Made by a program: the position numbers and the translations under genes
Shown here: piece by piece, positions 1 to 7,902 of the stretch
Position numbering within the stretch: the stretch's first letter is position 1
How the letters are laid out: every line of letters begins with the position of its first letter
Notes under the pieces: model-generated
Database searches by the model: none
What the model was told of the DNA's origin: nothing
Seen by the model: only the letters and a program-made list of their open reading frames with translations
Source: RPQJ01 sp963706535
GTDB lineage: Bacteria > Pseudomonadota > Gammaproteobacteria > Steroidobacterales > Steroidobacteraceae
DNA length: 64,000 nt
NCBI GenBank assembly: GCA_963706535.1
Contig: CAVPMU010000012.1
Coordinates: forward strand, 496,001-560,000
Direction: 5' to 3'

Positions 1-632
1 CCGGTTCAGGCAAGGGCACCCAGGCGCAGCTGCTGCGCGACGAGAAAGGCATCCCGCAGGTCTCCTCGGGCGACCTGCTGCGTGATGCGGTCGCCCGCGG
101 CACGGAACTCGGCAAGCGCGCCAAGGCGGCCATGGACGCGGGCGAGCTGGTCTCCGACGAGATCGTGCTCGGCCTGATCCGCGAGCGCCTCGGCCGGCCG
201 GATGCCGCGAAGGGCTTCATCCTGGACGGTTATCCCCGCAACGTCGCCCAGGCCGGCGCGCTCGACGCCCTGCTCGCCGAGATCGGCCAGCCGATCGACG
301 CGGTCGTGCTGATGGACGTCGATCCCGGCGTGCTCGTGAAGCGCCTGACCGGCCGGCGCAGCTGCCCGAAGTGCAGCAAGGTCTTCAACGTCCATTTTTC
401 GCCCTCGCCACTCGGGGATCGTTGCGACAATCACCCCGGTGGGGAGGCGCCGCTGCTGGTGCAGCGCGCCGACGATCGCGAGGACGTGATCGAGAACCGC
501 CTCAAGGTCTACGAGCGCCAGACCAGCCCGCTCATCGAGCATTACCGTGGCCGCGGCCTGCTCGCGGTCGTCAAGGCCGACCAGGCGGTCGAGCGGGTCT
601 ACGCCGATTTCGTGCGCGCCGCGGGCGGCTGA
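1..632 (+). CDS. adk: Adenylate kinase, 5'-truncated by the window edge
   Basis: Adenylate kinase interconverts ATP + AMP and 2 ADP in the cytoplasm. The reading frame is already open at base 3 and begins inside the P-loop (GSGKGTQ), so only about the first ten residues lie outside the window. Other family marks are SSGDLLRDAV, the AMP-site signature GFILDGYPRN and the DDREDVIENRL segment. The LID region has a CPKC pair and a later Cys followed by His, as in the long zinc-LID form, although the fourth ligand (His or Asp) cannot be fixed by eye. The gene ends at a TGA and its last 34 bases overlap the end of the convergent rnd gene. Identification is firm. Confidence 0.97.
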   Translation, partial: GSGKGTQAQLLRDEKGIPQVSSGDLLRDAVARGTELGKRAKAAMDAGELVSDEIVLGLIRERLGRPDAAKGFILDGYPRNVAQAGALDALLAEIGQPIDAVVLMDVDPGVLVKRLTGRRSCPKCSKVFNVHFSPSPLGDRCDNHPGGEAPLLVQRADDREDVIENRLKVYERQTSPLIEHYRGRGLLAVVKADQAVERVYADFVRAAGG

Positions 633-1735
633 GCCGCCGCGGCCATCGCCGCCAGCTGCTCGCCGATCACCGCGCGGCGCCAGCCGCGCAGCAGCGCCGA
701 TTCGCCGCGGTCGCTGAAGACGAGCGCCTCCACTTCGCGCCGGGTCGCGAGCACCTCCGGGGCCAGGCCCAGTTCCGCTGCGGCATCCCGGACGTGCTGC
801 TGCAACTTCGCCACCAGGGCCGTCTCCCCGGGCGTCGGGCGTCCCGTGGCGGGTTCGGCCGGCGTGCCGGCGGCCGATGCCCGGGCCGCCGCAATGAGCG
901 CCAGCAGTTCATCGCCGCGCTTGCGTGCCACGGCCGGTGGCAGGGCCCGCACCTGCTCGAGCTCCTCCATGGTGTGCGGCGCCGCGGTCGCGAGCGCATA
1001 CAGGGTCTCGTCCGAGAGGATCCAGCCGCGCGGCTTGTCCGAGGTGATGGCGCGTTGCTCGCGCCATTCGGCGAGTGCGCATGCCGTCGCCTGTTCCTGC
1101 GGTTGCAGCCGCGCCAGGCCCTTGAGCCGGCGCCACGCGGCGGCCGGATCCGTGCGGTAGAGCGCGGGATCCTCGAGGGCGGTGGACTCCTCCCACAGCC
1201 ACGCATCGCGTGCGCGCGCCTCCAGGGCCGCGGACAACTCGGTGTGCAGCTGCAACAGGTGGTGCACGTCGTCGGCGGCATAGGCGAGCTGCTCGGGCGT
1301 GAGCGGGCGTCGCGACCAGTCGGTGCGCGTCTGTCCCTTGTCGATGGAGTGGCCGAGCTGCCGCGCCACGAGTTCCGCATAACCGGCCTGCGGCGGGAAG
1401 CCGAGCAGGGCCGCGGCCACCTGGGTGTCGAACACCGGGGCCGGGACGCGGCCGCCCGCGATGGACAGGACCTCGAGGTCCTGCCGTGCCGCATGCAGGA
1501 TCTTGACCCTGGTCCGGTCGGCAAGTAGCGCATGCAGCGGGGCGAGGTCGAGGCCCGCGAGCGGATCGACCAGGAAGCAGTCGGCGTCGGTGGCGACCTG
1601 CACCAGGCAGAGTTGCGCGTAGTACGTGCGCTCGCGCATGAACTCCGTGTCGATGGCGAGGCGCCGCGCGCCCTGCATGCGGAACACCGCCGCCTCCAGT
1701 TGCTCGGGGGTCGTCACCAGCGTGGCGTCGCGCAT
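599..1735 (-). CDS. rnd: Ribonuclease D
   Basis: This is a 378-residue 3'-5' exoribonuclease of the DEDDy class, which trims the 3' ends of tRNA precursors and other small stable RNAs. The DEDD acidic residues are visible: D29 and E31 in AIDTEF, D86 in HAARQDLEV, and the Tyr/Asp pair in YAADDVHHL. The C-terminal half carries helical HRDC-type sequence, and the length is typical of the family. The gene is convergent with adk and the two coding regions overlap by 34 bp at their 3' ends. A membrane protein gene starts 46 bp from its start codon in the opposite direction, so the short gap must serve both. Confidence 0.95.
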   Translation of the reverse strand: MRDATLVTTPEQLEAAVFRMQGARRLAIDTEFMRERTYYAQLCLVQVATDADCFLVDPLAGLDLAPLHALLADRTRVKILHAARQDLEVLSIAGGRVPAPVFDTQVAAALLGFPPQAGYAELVARQLGHSIDKGQTRTDWSRRPLTPEQLAYAADDVHHLLQLHTELSAALEARARDAWLWEESTALEDPALYRTDPAAAWRRLKGLARLQPQEQATACALAEWREQRAITSDKPRGWILSDETLYALATAAPHTMEELEQVRALPPAVARKRGDELLALIAAARASAAGTPAEPATGRPTPGETALVAKLQQHVRDAAAELGLAPEVLATRREVEALVFSDRGESALLRGWRRAVIGEQLAAMAAAAQPPAARTKSA

Positions 1736-1754
1736 GCGTCAGTGTACCTGCGTG

Positions 1755-1760
1755 TAGAAT
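1755..1760 (+). promoter_or_regulatory. Candidate -10 hexamer for the membrane protein/mpl unit
   Basis: TAGAAT, followed by CGC, lies 21 bp before the GTG start of the downstream gene. No convincing -35 box is seen 16-18 bp upstream. The same TAGAATCG string recurs before other genes in this window, which is the main support. Confidence 0.35.
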
Positions 1761-1781
1761 CGCGACACCGAAGGGCGCCGC

Positions 1782-2309
1782 GTGGCGAAAGTGCAGCAGT
1801 TTCTCAGGATCTTCATCGACATCGTACTCTGGCGTCGCGGGCCGCAGGACCTTCCGGCATCGAGCCTGCTGGTCCCGATCACGCTCGCGGCCTACGTGGC
1901 GGTGACGGTCGTCCAGCTGCTGATGCTGGACGAGCCCGTCGCCACTTGGGCTTTCTTCCTCGTCGGCGACCCGCTGCTGCTCATGGCCTGGGTGTGGCTG
2001 GTGCTCCGGCTCTTCGGTCACGCCGAGCGCTACGTCCAGACCGTATCGGCGGTGCTCGGTACGGGCGCGCTGCTCGGGCTGGCCGTCTACCTGCCGCTGC
2101 AGCTCGTCGTCACGGGATCGGGCCAGGCCCCGACATCGTCGCTCGCGCAGGTCCTCGGCCTGCTGCTGGTCGTGGTCTTCGCGCTGGTCACGGGACGCAT
2201 CTTCAAGCTCGCCACCGAGAGCAATCTGTTCACCGGCATCGCGGTGGCGCTCACCTACTTTCTGGTCGTCAACTTTCTGCTCGGCGTGGTGCGCGGGGCG
2301 GGGACCTGA
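1782..2309 (+). CDS. Small polytopic inner-membrane protein, Yip1-like
   Basis: A 175-residue protein with four to five strongly hydrophobic segments (about residues 28-50, 55-80, 85-110, 120-140 and 150-170) and short polar loops. The hydrophobic layout resembles YIP1-type membrane proteins of proteobacteria; no catalytic motif is visible and the function is unknown. It starts at GTG after the purine-rich AAGGG at 1771-1775. It ends two bases before the mpl start codon, so the two are almost certainly co-transcribed and probably coupled. That position could mean a role linked to envelope recycling, but this is only guilt by association. Confidence 0.7.
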   Translation: MAKVQQFLRIFIDIVLWRRGPQDLPASSLLVPITLAAYVAVTVVQLLMLDEPVATWAFFLVGDPLLLMAWVWLVLRLFGHAERYVQTVSAVLGTGALLGLAVYLPLQLVVTGSGQAPTSSLAQVLGLLLVVVFALVTGRIFKLATESNLFTGIAVALTYFLVVNFLLGVVRGAGT

Positions 2310-2311
2310 GC

Positions 2312-3715
2312 ATGCACCTGCACATCCTCGGCATCTGCGGCACGTTCATGGGCGGGATCGCGGCACTCGCCCGTGCGGCCGGCCACCGCGTCACCGGCTC
2401 CGACCGCAACGTCTACCCGCCCATGAGCGCGCAGCTCGCGGCGCTCGGCGTCGACGTCATCGAGGGCTACGAGCCCGACCAGCTCGCGCTCGACCCCGAC
2501 GTGTTCGTGGTCGGCAACGTGATGAGCCGCGGCAACGCGCTCGTCGAGGCGCTGCTCGACAGCGGGCGGCCCTACGAGTCCGGCCCCGAATGGCTCGCGC
2601 GCAACGTCCTGCAGGGGCGCTGGGTGCTCGGCGTCGCGGGCACCCACGGCAAGACCACGACCACCAGCATGCTGGCGTGGATCCTCGAGCACGCGGGGCT
2701 CGCGCCAGGGTTCCTGGTGGGCGGCGTGCCGCTCGATTTCGACGTGAGCGCGCGGCTCGGCGCCGGCCCGCATTTCGTCGTCGAGGCGGACGAGTACGAC
2801 ACGGCGTTCTTCGACAAGCGTGCCAAGTTCGTCCACTACCGGCCGCGTACCGCGATCCTGAACAACCTGGAGCACGACCACGCCGACATCTATCCCGACG
2901 TCGCGTCCATCCAGCGGCAGTTCCACCTGCTGTTGCGCACGGTGCCCGGCAACGGGCGGCTGGTGGTGAATGCGGCCGACGCGAACCTCGCCGAGGCGCT
3001 CGAGATGGGCTGCTGGACGCCGGTGGAGCGCTTCACGGCCGATGCAACCGCGCCCACGGACTGGCGCGTGGTCGCGGACCCGGCCTCCGGGTATGCACGC
3101 TTCGAGATCCGCCACGGCGAGCGCCGCATCGGCGAGGTCGAGTGGAGCACGCTCGGGAGGCACAACGCGGAGAACGCCCTCGCGGCGTTCGTGGCCGCAC
3201 GCCACGCAGGCGTGCCCGAGGAGGCCGCCATCGAGGCGCTGCGACGTTTCGGCGGCGTGCGACGGCGGCTCGAGGTGCGCGGCAGCGTGGACGGAGTCGT
3301 CGTGTACGACGACTTCGCGCATCACCCGACGGCGATCACGACCACGCTCGAGGGCGTGCGCCGCAAGGCGGGCACGGGCCGGGTCATCGCGGTGCTCGAA
3401 CCGCGCTCCAACACGATGAAGCTCGGCACGCACAAGGCGGCGCTGGCGGAATCGTTGCGCGGTGCGGACCGCGTATTCGTCTACCAGTCGCCCGAGGTGC
3501 GCTGGGACGTGCGCGAATCGATGCAGCCGCTCGGCTCCCTGGCCGTCGTGCACGACGACCTCGCCCTGCTGACCGCAGCGCTTGCGGCCGACGCGCGCCC
3601 GGGCGACCACCTCGTGCTGATGAGCAACGGCTCTTTCGGTGGTCTGCACGAGAAGCTGCTGGCGGCGCTCGAGCGTCGTGCCGCCGCGCTGGAAGGCGGG
3701 CAGGTGCGAGGCTAG
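2312..3715 (+). CDS. mpl: UDP-N-acetylmuramate:L-alanyl-gamma-D-glutamyl-meso-diaminopimelate ligase
   Basis: Mpl reattaches the recycled tripeptide L-Ala-D-Glu-meso-DAP to UDP-MurNAc, returning murein turnover products to peptidoglycan synthesis. The 467-residue protein has the Mur ligase layout: an N-terminal Rossmann domain opening HILGICGTFMGGIA, the ATP-binding loop GTHGKTTTTS at residues 110-119, EADEYDTAFFD, NNLEHDHADI, and a C-terminal domain with YDDFAHHPTAI. The GTFMGG opening and EYDTAFFD separate Mpl from MurC, which is present elsewhere in the window. The start is the ATG two bases after the upstream stop; the frame is open further upstream, but family alignment begins here. Confidence 0.96.
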   Translation: MHLHILGICGTFMGGIAALARAAGHRVTGSDRNVYPPMSAQLAALGVDVIEGYEPDQLALDPDVFVVGNVMSRGNALVEALLDSGRPYESGPEWLARNVLQGRWVLGVAGTHGKTTTTSMLAWILEHAGLAPGFLVGGVPLDFDVSARLGAGPHFVVEADEYDTAFFDKRAKFVHYRPRTAILNNLEHDHADIYPDVASIQRQFHLLLRTVPGNGRLVVNAADANLAEALEMGCWTPVERFTADATAPTDWRVVADPASGYARFEIRHGERRIGEVEWSTLGRHNAENALAAFVAARHAGVPEEAAIEALRRFGGVRRRLEVRGSVDGVVVYDDFAHHPTAITTTLEGVRRKAGTGRVIAVLEPRSNTMKLGTHKAALAESLRGADRVFVYQSPEVRWDVRESMQPLGSLAVVHDDLALLTAALAADARPGDHLVLMSNGSFGGLHEKLLAALERRAAALEGGQVRG

Positions 3716-3720
3716 TCGCA

Positions 3721-4308
3721 GTGGCAGCTGCCATCGAGATTCCACTGTTCCCGCTCAACACCGTCCTGTTCCCGGGCGGTCCCCTGGGGCTGCGCATCTT
3801 CGAAGCTCGCTACATCGACATGATCCGCAGGTGCATGCGCGAGGACACGGGATTCGGCGTCGTGCTGATCCGGGAAGGTCCCGAGGCCGGCGGGCCGGCG
3901 ACGACCTTCGACGTCGGCACCTATGCGCGCATCGACGACTTCTCGCAGCAGCCGGACGGGCTGCTCGGCATCAGCGCCATCGGCACGCGACGATTCCGCA
4001 TCCTCGAGCGGCGGCGCGCGCGCGACGGCCTCAACCTCGCCGACATCGAGTGGCTGCCGGAGGAGGCGTTGGTCGCGCTGCCCGCGGAATTCGCCGAGCT
4101 CGGGCCGGCGGTCGTAGCCGCGCTCGACCAGGCGGGCGCGCCGTACCTCGGCCTGGAGCGGCAGCCCGGGGATGCGGCCTGGGTGTCCTCGCGCCTCGCC
4201 GAGATCCTGCCGCTGCCCGTTGCCCACAAGCAGCACACGCTCGAACTCGACGACCCGGTCGAGCGCCTGCGCTACCTGCGGCCGCTGTTCGAGATCAGCC
4301 AGTCCTAG
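3721..4308 (+). CDS. LON substrate-binding (N-terminal) domain protein
   Basis: A 195-residue stand-alone relative of the N-terminal domain of Lon protease, with the opening IPLFPLNTVLFPGG and IFEARYIDMIRRC typical of the family. There is no AAA or Ser-Lys protease module, so it is not itself a protease; such proteins are widespread in proteobacteria and poorly characterised. The start is taken as the GTG at 3721, five bases after the mpl stop, because homology begins immediately after it and no ATG precedes it in a sensible position. It probably forms an operon with mpl. Confidence 0.85.
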   Translation: MAAAIEIPLFPLNTVLFPGGPLGLRIFEARYIDMIRRCMREDTGFGVVLIREGPEAGGPATTFDVGTYARIDDFSQQPDGLLGISAIGTRRFRILERRRARDGLNLADIEWLPEEALVALPAEFAELGPAVVAALDQAGAPYLGLERQPGDAAWVSSRLAEILPLPVAHKQHTLELDDPVERLRYLRPLFEISQS

Positions 4309-4433
4309 CCGCGTCCGCCGCCACGCGAATCTGCACGAACTGCTGCGATTCTGCGCTGGCGGCGCGCACCGGTTCGTACTCGAATGGCCCACGGCGACCG
4401 GATGGGCCGGTCGCAGCCATGGGAGCATCAGTC

Positions 4434-4781
4434 ATGGACGACACGAGGGCTGCAGGGATCCTGAAATCACTGGCCGCCGGCGAGGCGCCGGACGACGGCG
4501 GCAGGCTGCAATCGCCGGACGTGGTGCGGGCCTTGTTCCTGGCCGCCGAGTCGCTCGAGGCGCGGGCGCGTCTCGCGCGCCGCAATTCCGGGCTGCCGCG
4601 CAATGCCGGCAAGCCGTGGACGCAGGAAGAGGACGAACGCCTGCTCGCGGGATTCGACGGCGGCGCCAGCGTGGACGCGCTCACGACTGCCCACGAGCGC
4701 ACGCGCGCAGGCATCGAGGCGCGGCTGGTGAAACACGGCCGGCTCGAGGCCGAGCAGGAGAGTGCCGCGCGCATGCGCTGA
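4434..4781 (+). CDS. Small SANT/Myb-like helix-turn-helix protein
   Basis: A 115-residue soluble protein. The C-terminal half contains KPWTQEEDERLLAGFD followed by a second helix pair ending in GIEARLVKHGRL, the pattern of small bacterial SANT/Myb-like DNA-binding domains, in which a W-x2-E-E-D helix precedes a recognition helix. The N-terminal half is Ala-rich and helical. The ATG at 4434 has a good GGGAG site at 4421-4425; an ATG at 4420 has none. Function is unknown; DNA or protein binding is an inference from the fold. A glycosyltransferase gene begins 34 bp downstream in the same direction. Confidence 0.7.
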   Translation: MDDTRAAGILKSLAAGEAPDDGGRLQSPDVVRALFLAAESLEARARLARRNSGLPRNAGKPWTQEEDERLLAGFDGGASVDALTTAHERTRAGIEARLVKHGRLEAEQESAARMR

Positions 4782-4803
4782 GCGACGCCGACGCCCGGCG
4801 CGA

Positions 4804-4809
4804 TAGAAT
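4804..4809 (+). promoter_or_regulatory. Candidate -10 hexamer; implies a leaderless transcript
   Basis: TAGAAT at 4804-4809 ends seven bases before the ATG at 4816. With normal spacing, transcription would begin at or next to the A of the start codon, giving a leaderless mRNA. There is no Shine-Dalgarno sequence before this ATG and no clear -35 box. A second in-frame ATG at 4852 is an alternative start. Confidence 0.35.
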
Positions 4810-4815
4810 CGCCGG

Positions 4816-7095
4816 ATGCACACGCCTGCCGACGCCGCGCGACTGAGGATCATGCACGTGATCCTCTCGCGTGGCTTTGCGGGCTCCGAGCGGGCAGCCG
4901 CCGAGGCGTGCAATGCACTGTCGAAGGACCACGACGTCGCGCTGGTCATCCGCAGCGACCATCGCGGGCCTGGCGGCGCGGGCATCCGGGACGTCATCGA
5001 GCCGGGAGTCGAGGTGTTCGAGATCCCCGCACGCTGGCGTACGCGGCGGCGCCTCGAGGAGACGATCCGCCGTTGGCGGCCCAACGTCGTCCACACTCAC
5101 CTGCGGCGCGGCACGCGCTACGTGTCGCGCATCGCGCCGCGTGCGGCGCATTTCTGCACGCTGCACCTGTCCATCAACAGCCCGCATTACCTGCAGACCG
5201 ATGGGCTCTTCTGCATTTCCGAGTGGCAGCTCGCGACCGTTCCCGGCGACTACCGCGGCCGGGTGCTCCTGGTGCCGAACTCGCTCGTTCCCCAGCCGAA
5301 GCTCGAGCCGCAGCGAGTGCGCGAGCTCCGGGCCAGCCTCGGTGCAGGCGAGCATGACATCCTCGTGGGCGGCGTCGGGCGCCTCGCACCTCGCAAGAAG
5401 TTCGACCTGCTGATCCGCGCATTCGAGCAGGCGGCGCTGCCACGCGCGCGGCTCGTGATCGCCGGCGAGGGCAGCGAGCGCCGGCGGCTCGAGCGAATGG
5501 CGGGGGAGCGGGTCACGCTGCTCGGGTTCCGTCGCGACGTGAAGGACCTGTACCAGGCCTTCGACGTCTTCGTCTGCCCGTCGAGCTACGAGCCCTTCGG
5601 CCGCGTGCTCGCGGAGGCGCTCGATGCCGGCGTCCCCGTGATCGCGACCGACGCCGAAGGCCCTCGCGACCTCGCCCGTCGCTATCCCATCGAAATCGTG
5701 CCGCGCAACGATGCGCGTGCGCTCGCGGAGGCGCTGCGGCGCGCCGCATCCGCCGGGCGCCGCCGCATCACGGTGGACCTTGCCGAGTTCGGGTTGCAGC
5801 TGATAGCCGAACGCATGGTCCAGGCATACCGGCAGGTCCTCGCGGCGAAGTACCCGAGTGCCGGTCCCGCCACGGCAACCGGCGAGCACGCCGCCGTGCC
5901 ACGCTTCCTGTTCGCGCCGGTGTCGGGGCCGGGCGGGTCCGGTGAACTCATGCGCTGCCTGATCATCGCCCGCGAGCTTGCTCGCGCCGAGCCGGACGCC
6001 GACATCCGGTTCCTCGTCAGCCGCACCGCCGTGTTCCGCGAGTCCGTGGACTTCCCGATCATCGACTGCGACGCTTCGCCGACCAACAGCACGCCGCAGG
6101 TGCTGGCCGCCATCGACTCGTTCCGGCCGCACGTGGTGGTATTCGACAACTCCGGGCGAACGAGCCAGCTGCGGGCCGCGAGGGACGCGGGCGCGCGCCT
6201 CGTGTACTCCAGTCGCGCCCCCCAGTTGCGCTGGAAGGCCTTCCGGCTGAAGTGGATGCGACTGATCGATGAGCACTGGATCGTGTACCCGACCTTCATC
6301 ACCGGCGGGCTTCCGCTGCTCGTCCGCCTGAAGCTGCGGCTGTTTCCCGGCTATACCTTGCGCTGCCTGGACACGATGTTCACGCCGTCGGACCCGGTCG
6401 TGCGCCGGGAGTGGCTGGATCGACATGGATTTGGCACCGCCGGCTACGTGGTCTTCGTTCCCGGGGGCCGCGGCGAGGTTACGCACCAGCAAAGGGTGGA
6501 TCCGGTGGAGATCTTCATCGAGGCTGCGCGCGATTTCGTCGCCGCGACGGGATTCCGGACAGTCGTGCTGACCGGCCGCCGCAGCGTCCCCGCGAGCGGA
6601 GCATCGGACCTCAGGTTGTTGCCGCGCATCGGTCCCGACGAGGTGCAGCACCTGCTGGCCGAGGCGGCGCTCGTCGTGTGCAACGGCGGAACCACGATGA
6701 TTCATTCGCTCGCGCACGGCCGGCCGCCGGTCGCCGTGCCGCTCGCGGGCGACCAGGACCGGCGGATCCGCCGGGCGGCGAGGATGCAGATCGCGGTTCG
6801 GGCCGCGCGGGACGCGGGTGCCATCGCAGCCGCGGCCACGAAGCTGCTCGGCGACCCCGGGCGCCAGGAACTGATGACGCAGCGGGTCGCACGACTTGGC
6901 ATCGCAAACGGAGTGACCGAGGCCGTCTCGGCACTGCGCGGCCTCGCTTCAGGTCGTCGGTCCGAGGCCGGCGGCAGCGGGTGGCAAGGCGTGAAACGCG
7001 AGCTGCTGCTGGAGCCCGGCGTCCGCGATGAGGAGTCGACTAACGGGTTCCGCGGCCCTCAGTTGCCGCCGGCCAGCCCGGACTCGAAGCGATAG
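4816..7095 (+). CDS. Fused double glycosyltransferase: GT4-like N half, MurG/GT28-like C half
   Basis: A 759-residue protein that looks like two complete GT-B glycosyltransferases in one chain. Residues 10-350 resemble the WaaG/GT4 group: an N-terminal MHVILSRGFAGSER, the sugar-nucleotide domain GRLAPRKKFDLLIRAF, and the E-x7-E motif EPFGRVLAE near residue 258. Residues 362-700 start again with a glycine-rich FAPVSGPGGSGELMRC and carry CNGGTTMIHSLAHG (from residue 622) and VAVPLAGDQDRR, as in MurG-like enzymes. The last 50 residues are low-complexity and overlap the convergent sulfotransferase gene by 37 bp. Next to a sulfotransferase and a GT2 enzyme, it probably builds a sulfated surface glycan; donor and acceptor are unknown. 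Confidence 0.85.
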   Translation: MHTPADAARLRIMHVILSRGFAGSERAAAEACNALSKDHDVALVIRSDHRGPGGAGIRDVIEPGVEVFEIPARWRTRRRLEETIRRWRPNVVHTHLRRGTRYVSRIAPRAAHFCTLHLSINSPHYLQTDGLFCISEWQLATVPGDYRGRVLLVPNSLVPQPKLEPQRVRELRASLGAGEHDILVGGVGRLAPRKKFDLLIRAFEQAALPRARLVIAGEGSERRRLERMAGERVTLLGFRRDVKDLYQAFDVFVCPSSYEPFGRVLAEALDAGVPVIATDAEGPRDLARRYPIEIVPRNDARALAEALRRAASAGRRRITVDLAEFGLQLIAERMVQAYRQVLAAKYPSAGPATATGEHAAVPRFLFAPVSGPGGSGELMRCLIIARELARAEPDADIRFLVSRTAVFRESVDFPIIDCDASPTNSTPQVLAAIDSFRPHVVVFDNSGRTSQLRAARDAGARLVYSSRAPQLRWKAFRLKWMRLIDEHWIVYPTFITGGLPLLVRLKLRLFPGYTLRCLDTMFTPSDPVVRREWLDRHGFGTAGYVVFVPGGRGEVTHQQRVDPVEIFIEAARDFVAATGFRTVVLTGRRSVPASGASDLRLLPRIGPDEVQHLLAEAALVVCNGGTTMIHSLAHGRPPVAVPLAGDQDRRIRRAARMQIAVRAARDAGAIAAAATKLLGDPGRQELMTQRVARLGIANGVTEAVSALRGLASGRRSEAGGSGWQGVKRELLLEPGVRDEESTNGFRGPQLPPASPDSKR

Positions 7096-7820
7096 CCGAA
7101 GGCCTCGATCTCCGCGGCGCAGGCCGCGGCCACGAAGTCGCGGGACTCGGCCGTGTAGAACTCGGCGTAAGGCCGGCGATCCGTGCGGAATTCCTGCTTG
7201 GTCCGCGGCACGTCGAGGGGCCCGGGCAGGCCGAGATCGCGACCGACCTGCTCGAGGCCGGCCTGCAGGGCCTCGTAGCGCAGCACCCGGTCGACGGCGA
7301 TCCGGCCGTCGATTGCGTAGGTCGAGTAGTTCGACAGCAAGTCCGTGCGCTGCAACCGCCGCAGGAATGCCATGAAGTCCGGCAGGTGCTTCGCGTTGCG
7401 GTTTTCCCAGAAATAGGCCGACACGGCCCGGTCCCAGGGATTGCGTTCGACGCAGAACGTGAAGTAACCGTTCCAGGTGTCCGCGGGCAGGCGGCCGCGC
7501 AGCTCGAGCGCGGGCATGTGGTTGTAGTAGCTGACCTCCTTGCGCATGTTGATCTCCTTGCCGAGCAGGGTGCGCCGCCAGCGATGCGGCGTGTAGCACA
7601 GGTGGCGGAGCCGGTCGCCGTGCGTCCACTGCGCGCGCGGGACCAGATAGTTGGTCGGGCCCTGGTAGCCGAGTGCAGTGCGCTTCGGCTCGTCCCTCGC
7701 GCCCAGGCGGGTGACGATGTCCCCGGGGCTGCAGTACCGCGAGAGCGCGATCTCGACACTCGTGCCTGCGGTCTTCTTCGTCTTCAGGAAGATGAATTGA
7801 AAGGCGTGATTCAGGATCAT
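7059..7820 (-). CDS. Sulfotransferase family protein (carbohydrate sulfotransferase type)
   Basis: A 253-residue protein with the 5'-phosphosulfate loop of PAPS-dependent sulfotransferases at its start (FLKTKKTAGTSVEIAL, residues 11-26) and the 3'-phosphate region FCVERNPWDRAVSAYFW in the middle. This layout matches the Sulfotransfer_2/heparan 2-O-sulfotransferase-like group that sulfates sugars. The start is the ATG at 7820, just before the P-loop; the frame stays open upstream, but that extension is basic, low-complexity and overlaps the divergent gene. No signal peptide is seen, so it would act in the cytoplasm. Its 3' end overlaps the glycosyltransferase fusion. The sulfated product is presumably a surface or exported glycan. 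Confidence 0.85.
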   Translation of the reverse strand: MILNHAFQFIFLKTKKTAGTSVEIALSRYCSPGDIVTRLGARDEPKRTALGYQGPTNYLVPRAQWTHGDRLRHLCYTPHRWRRTLLGKEINMRKEVSYYNHMPALELRGRLPADTWNGYFTFCVERNPWDRAVSAYFWENRNAKHLPDFMAFLRRLQRTDLLSNYSTYAIDGRIAVDRVLRYEALQAGLEQVGRDLGLPGPLDVPRTKQEFRTDRRPYAEFYTAESRDFVAAACAAEIEAFGYRFESGLAGGN

Positions 7821-7902
7821 CGTGTGCGCGCTCGCCGGGGACGGGGCTGACTCGTTGGCATGGTCGGACCGCTGCCATATGATCTCAGAAACGGAGTACT
7901 CC

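Noticed and set aside
1532..2311. Upstream extension of the mpl frame
   Set aside because: The frame is open for 260 more codons, but this region overlaps rnd and the membrane protein gene; Mpl homology starts at 2312.
2255..3745. Long minus-strand frame opposite mpl
   Set aside because: Shadow of mpl; no family resemblance and no ribosome binding site.
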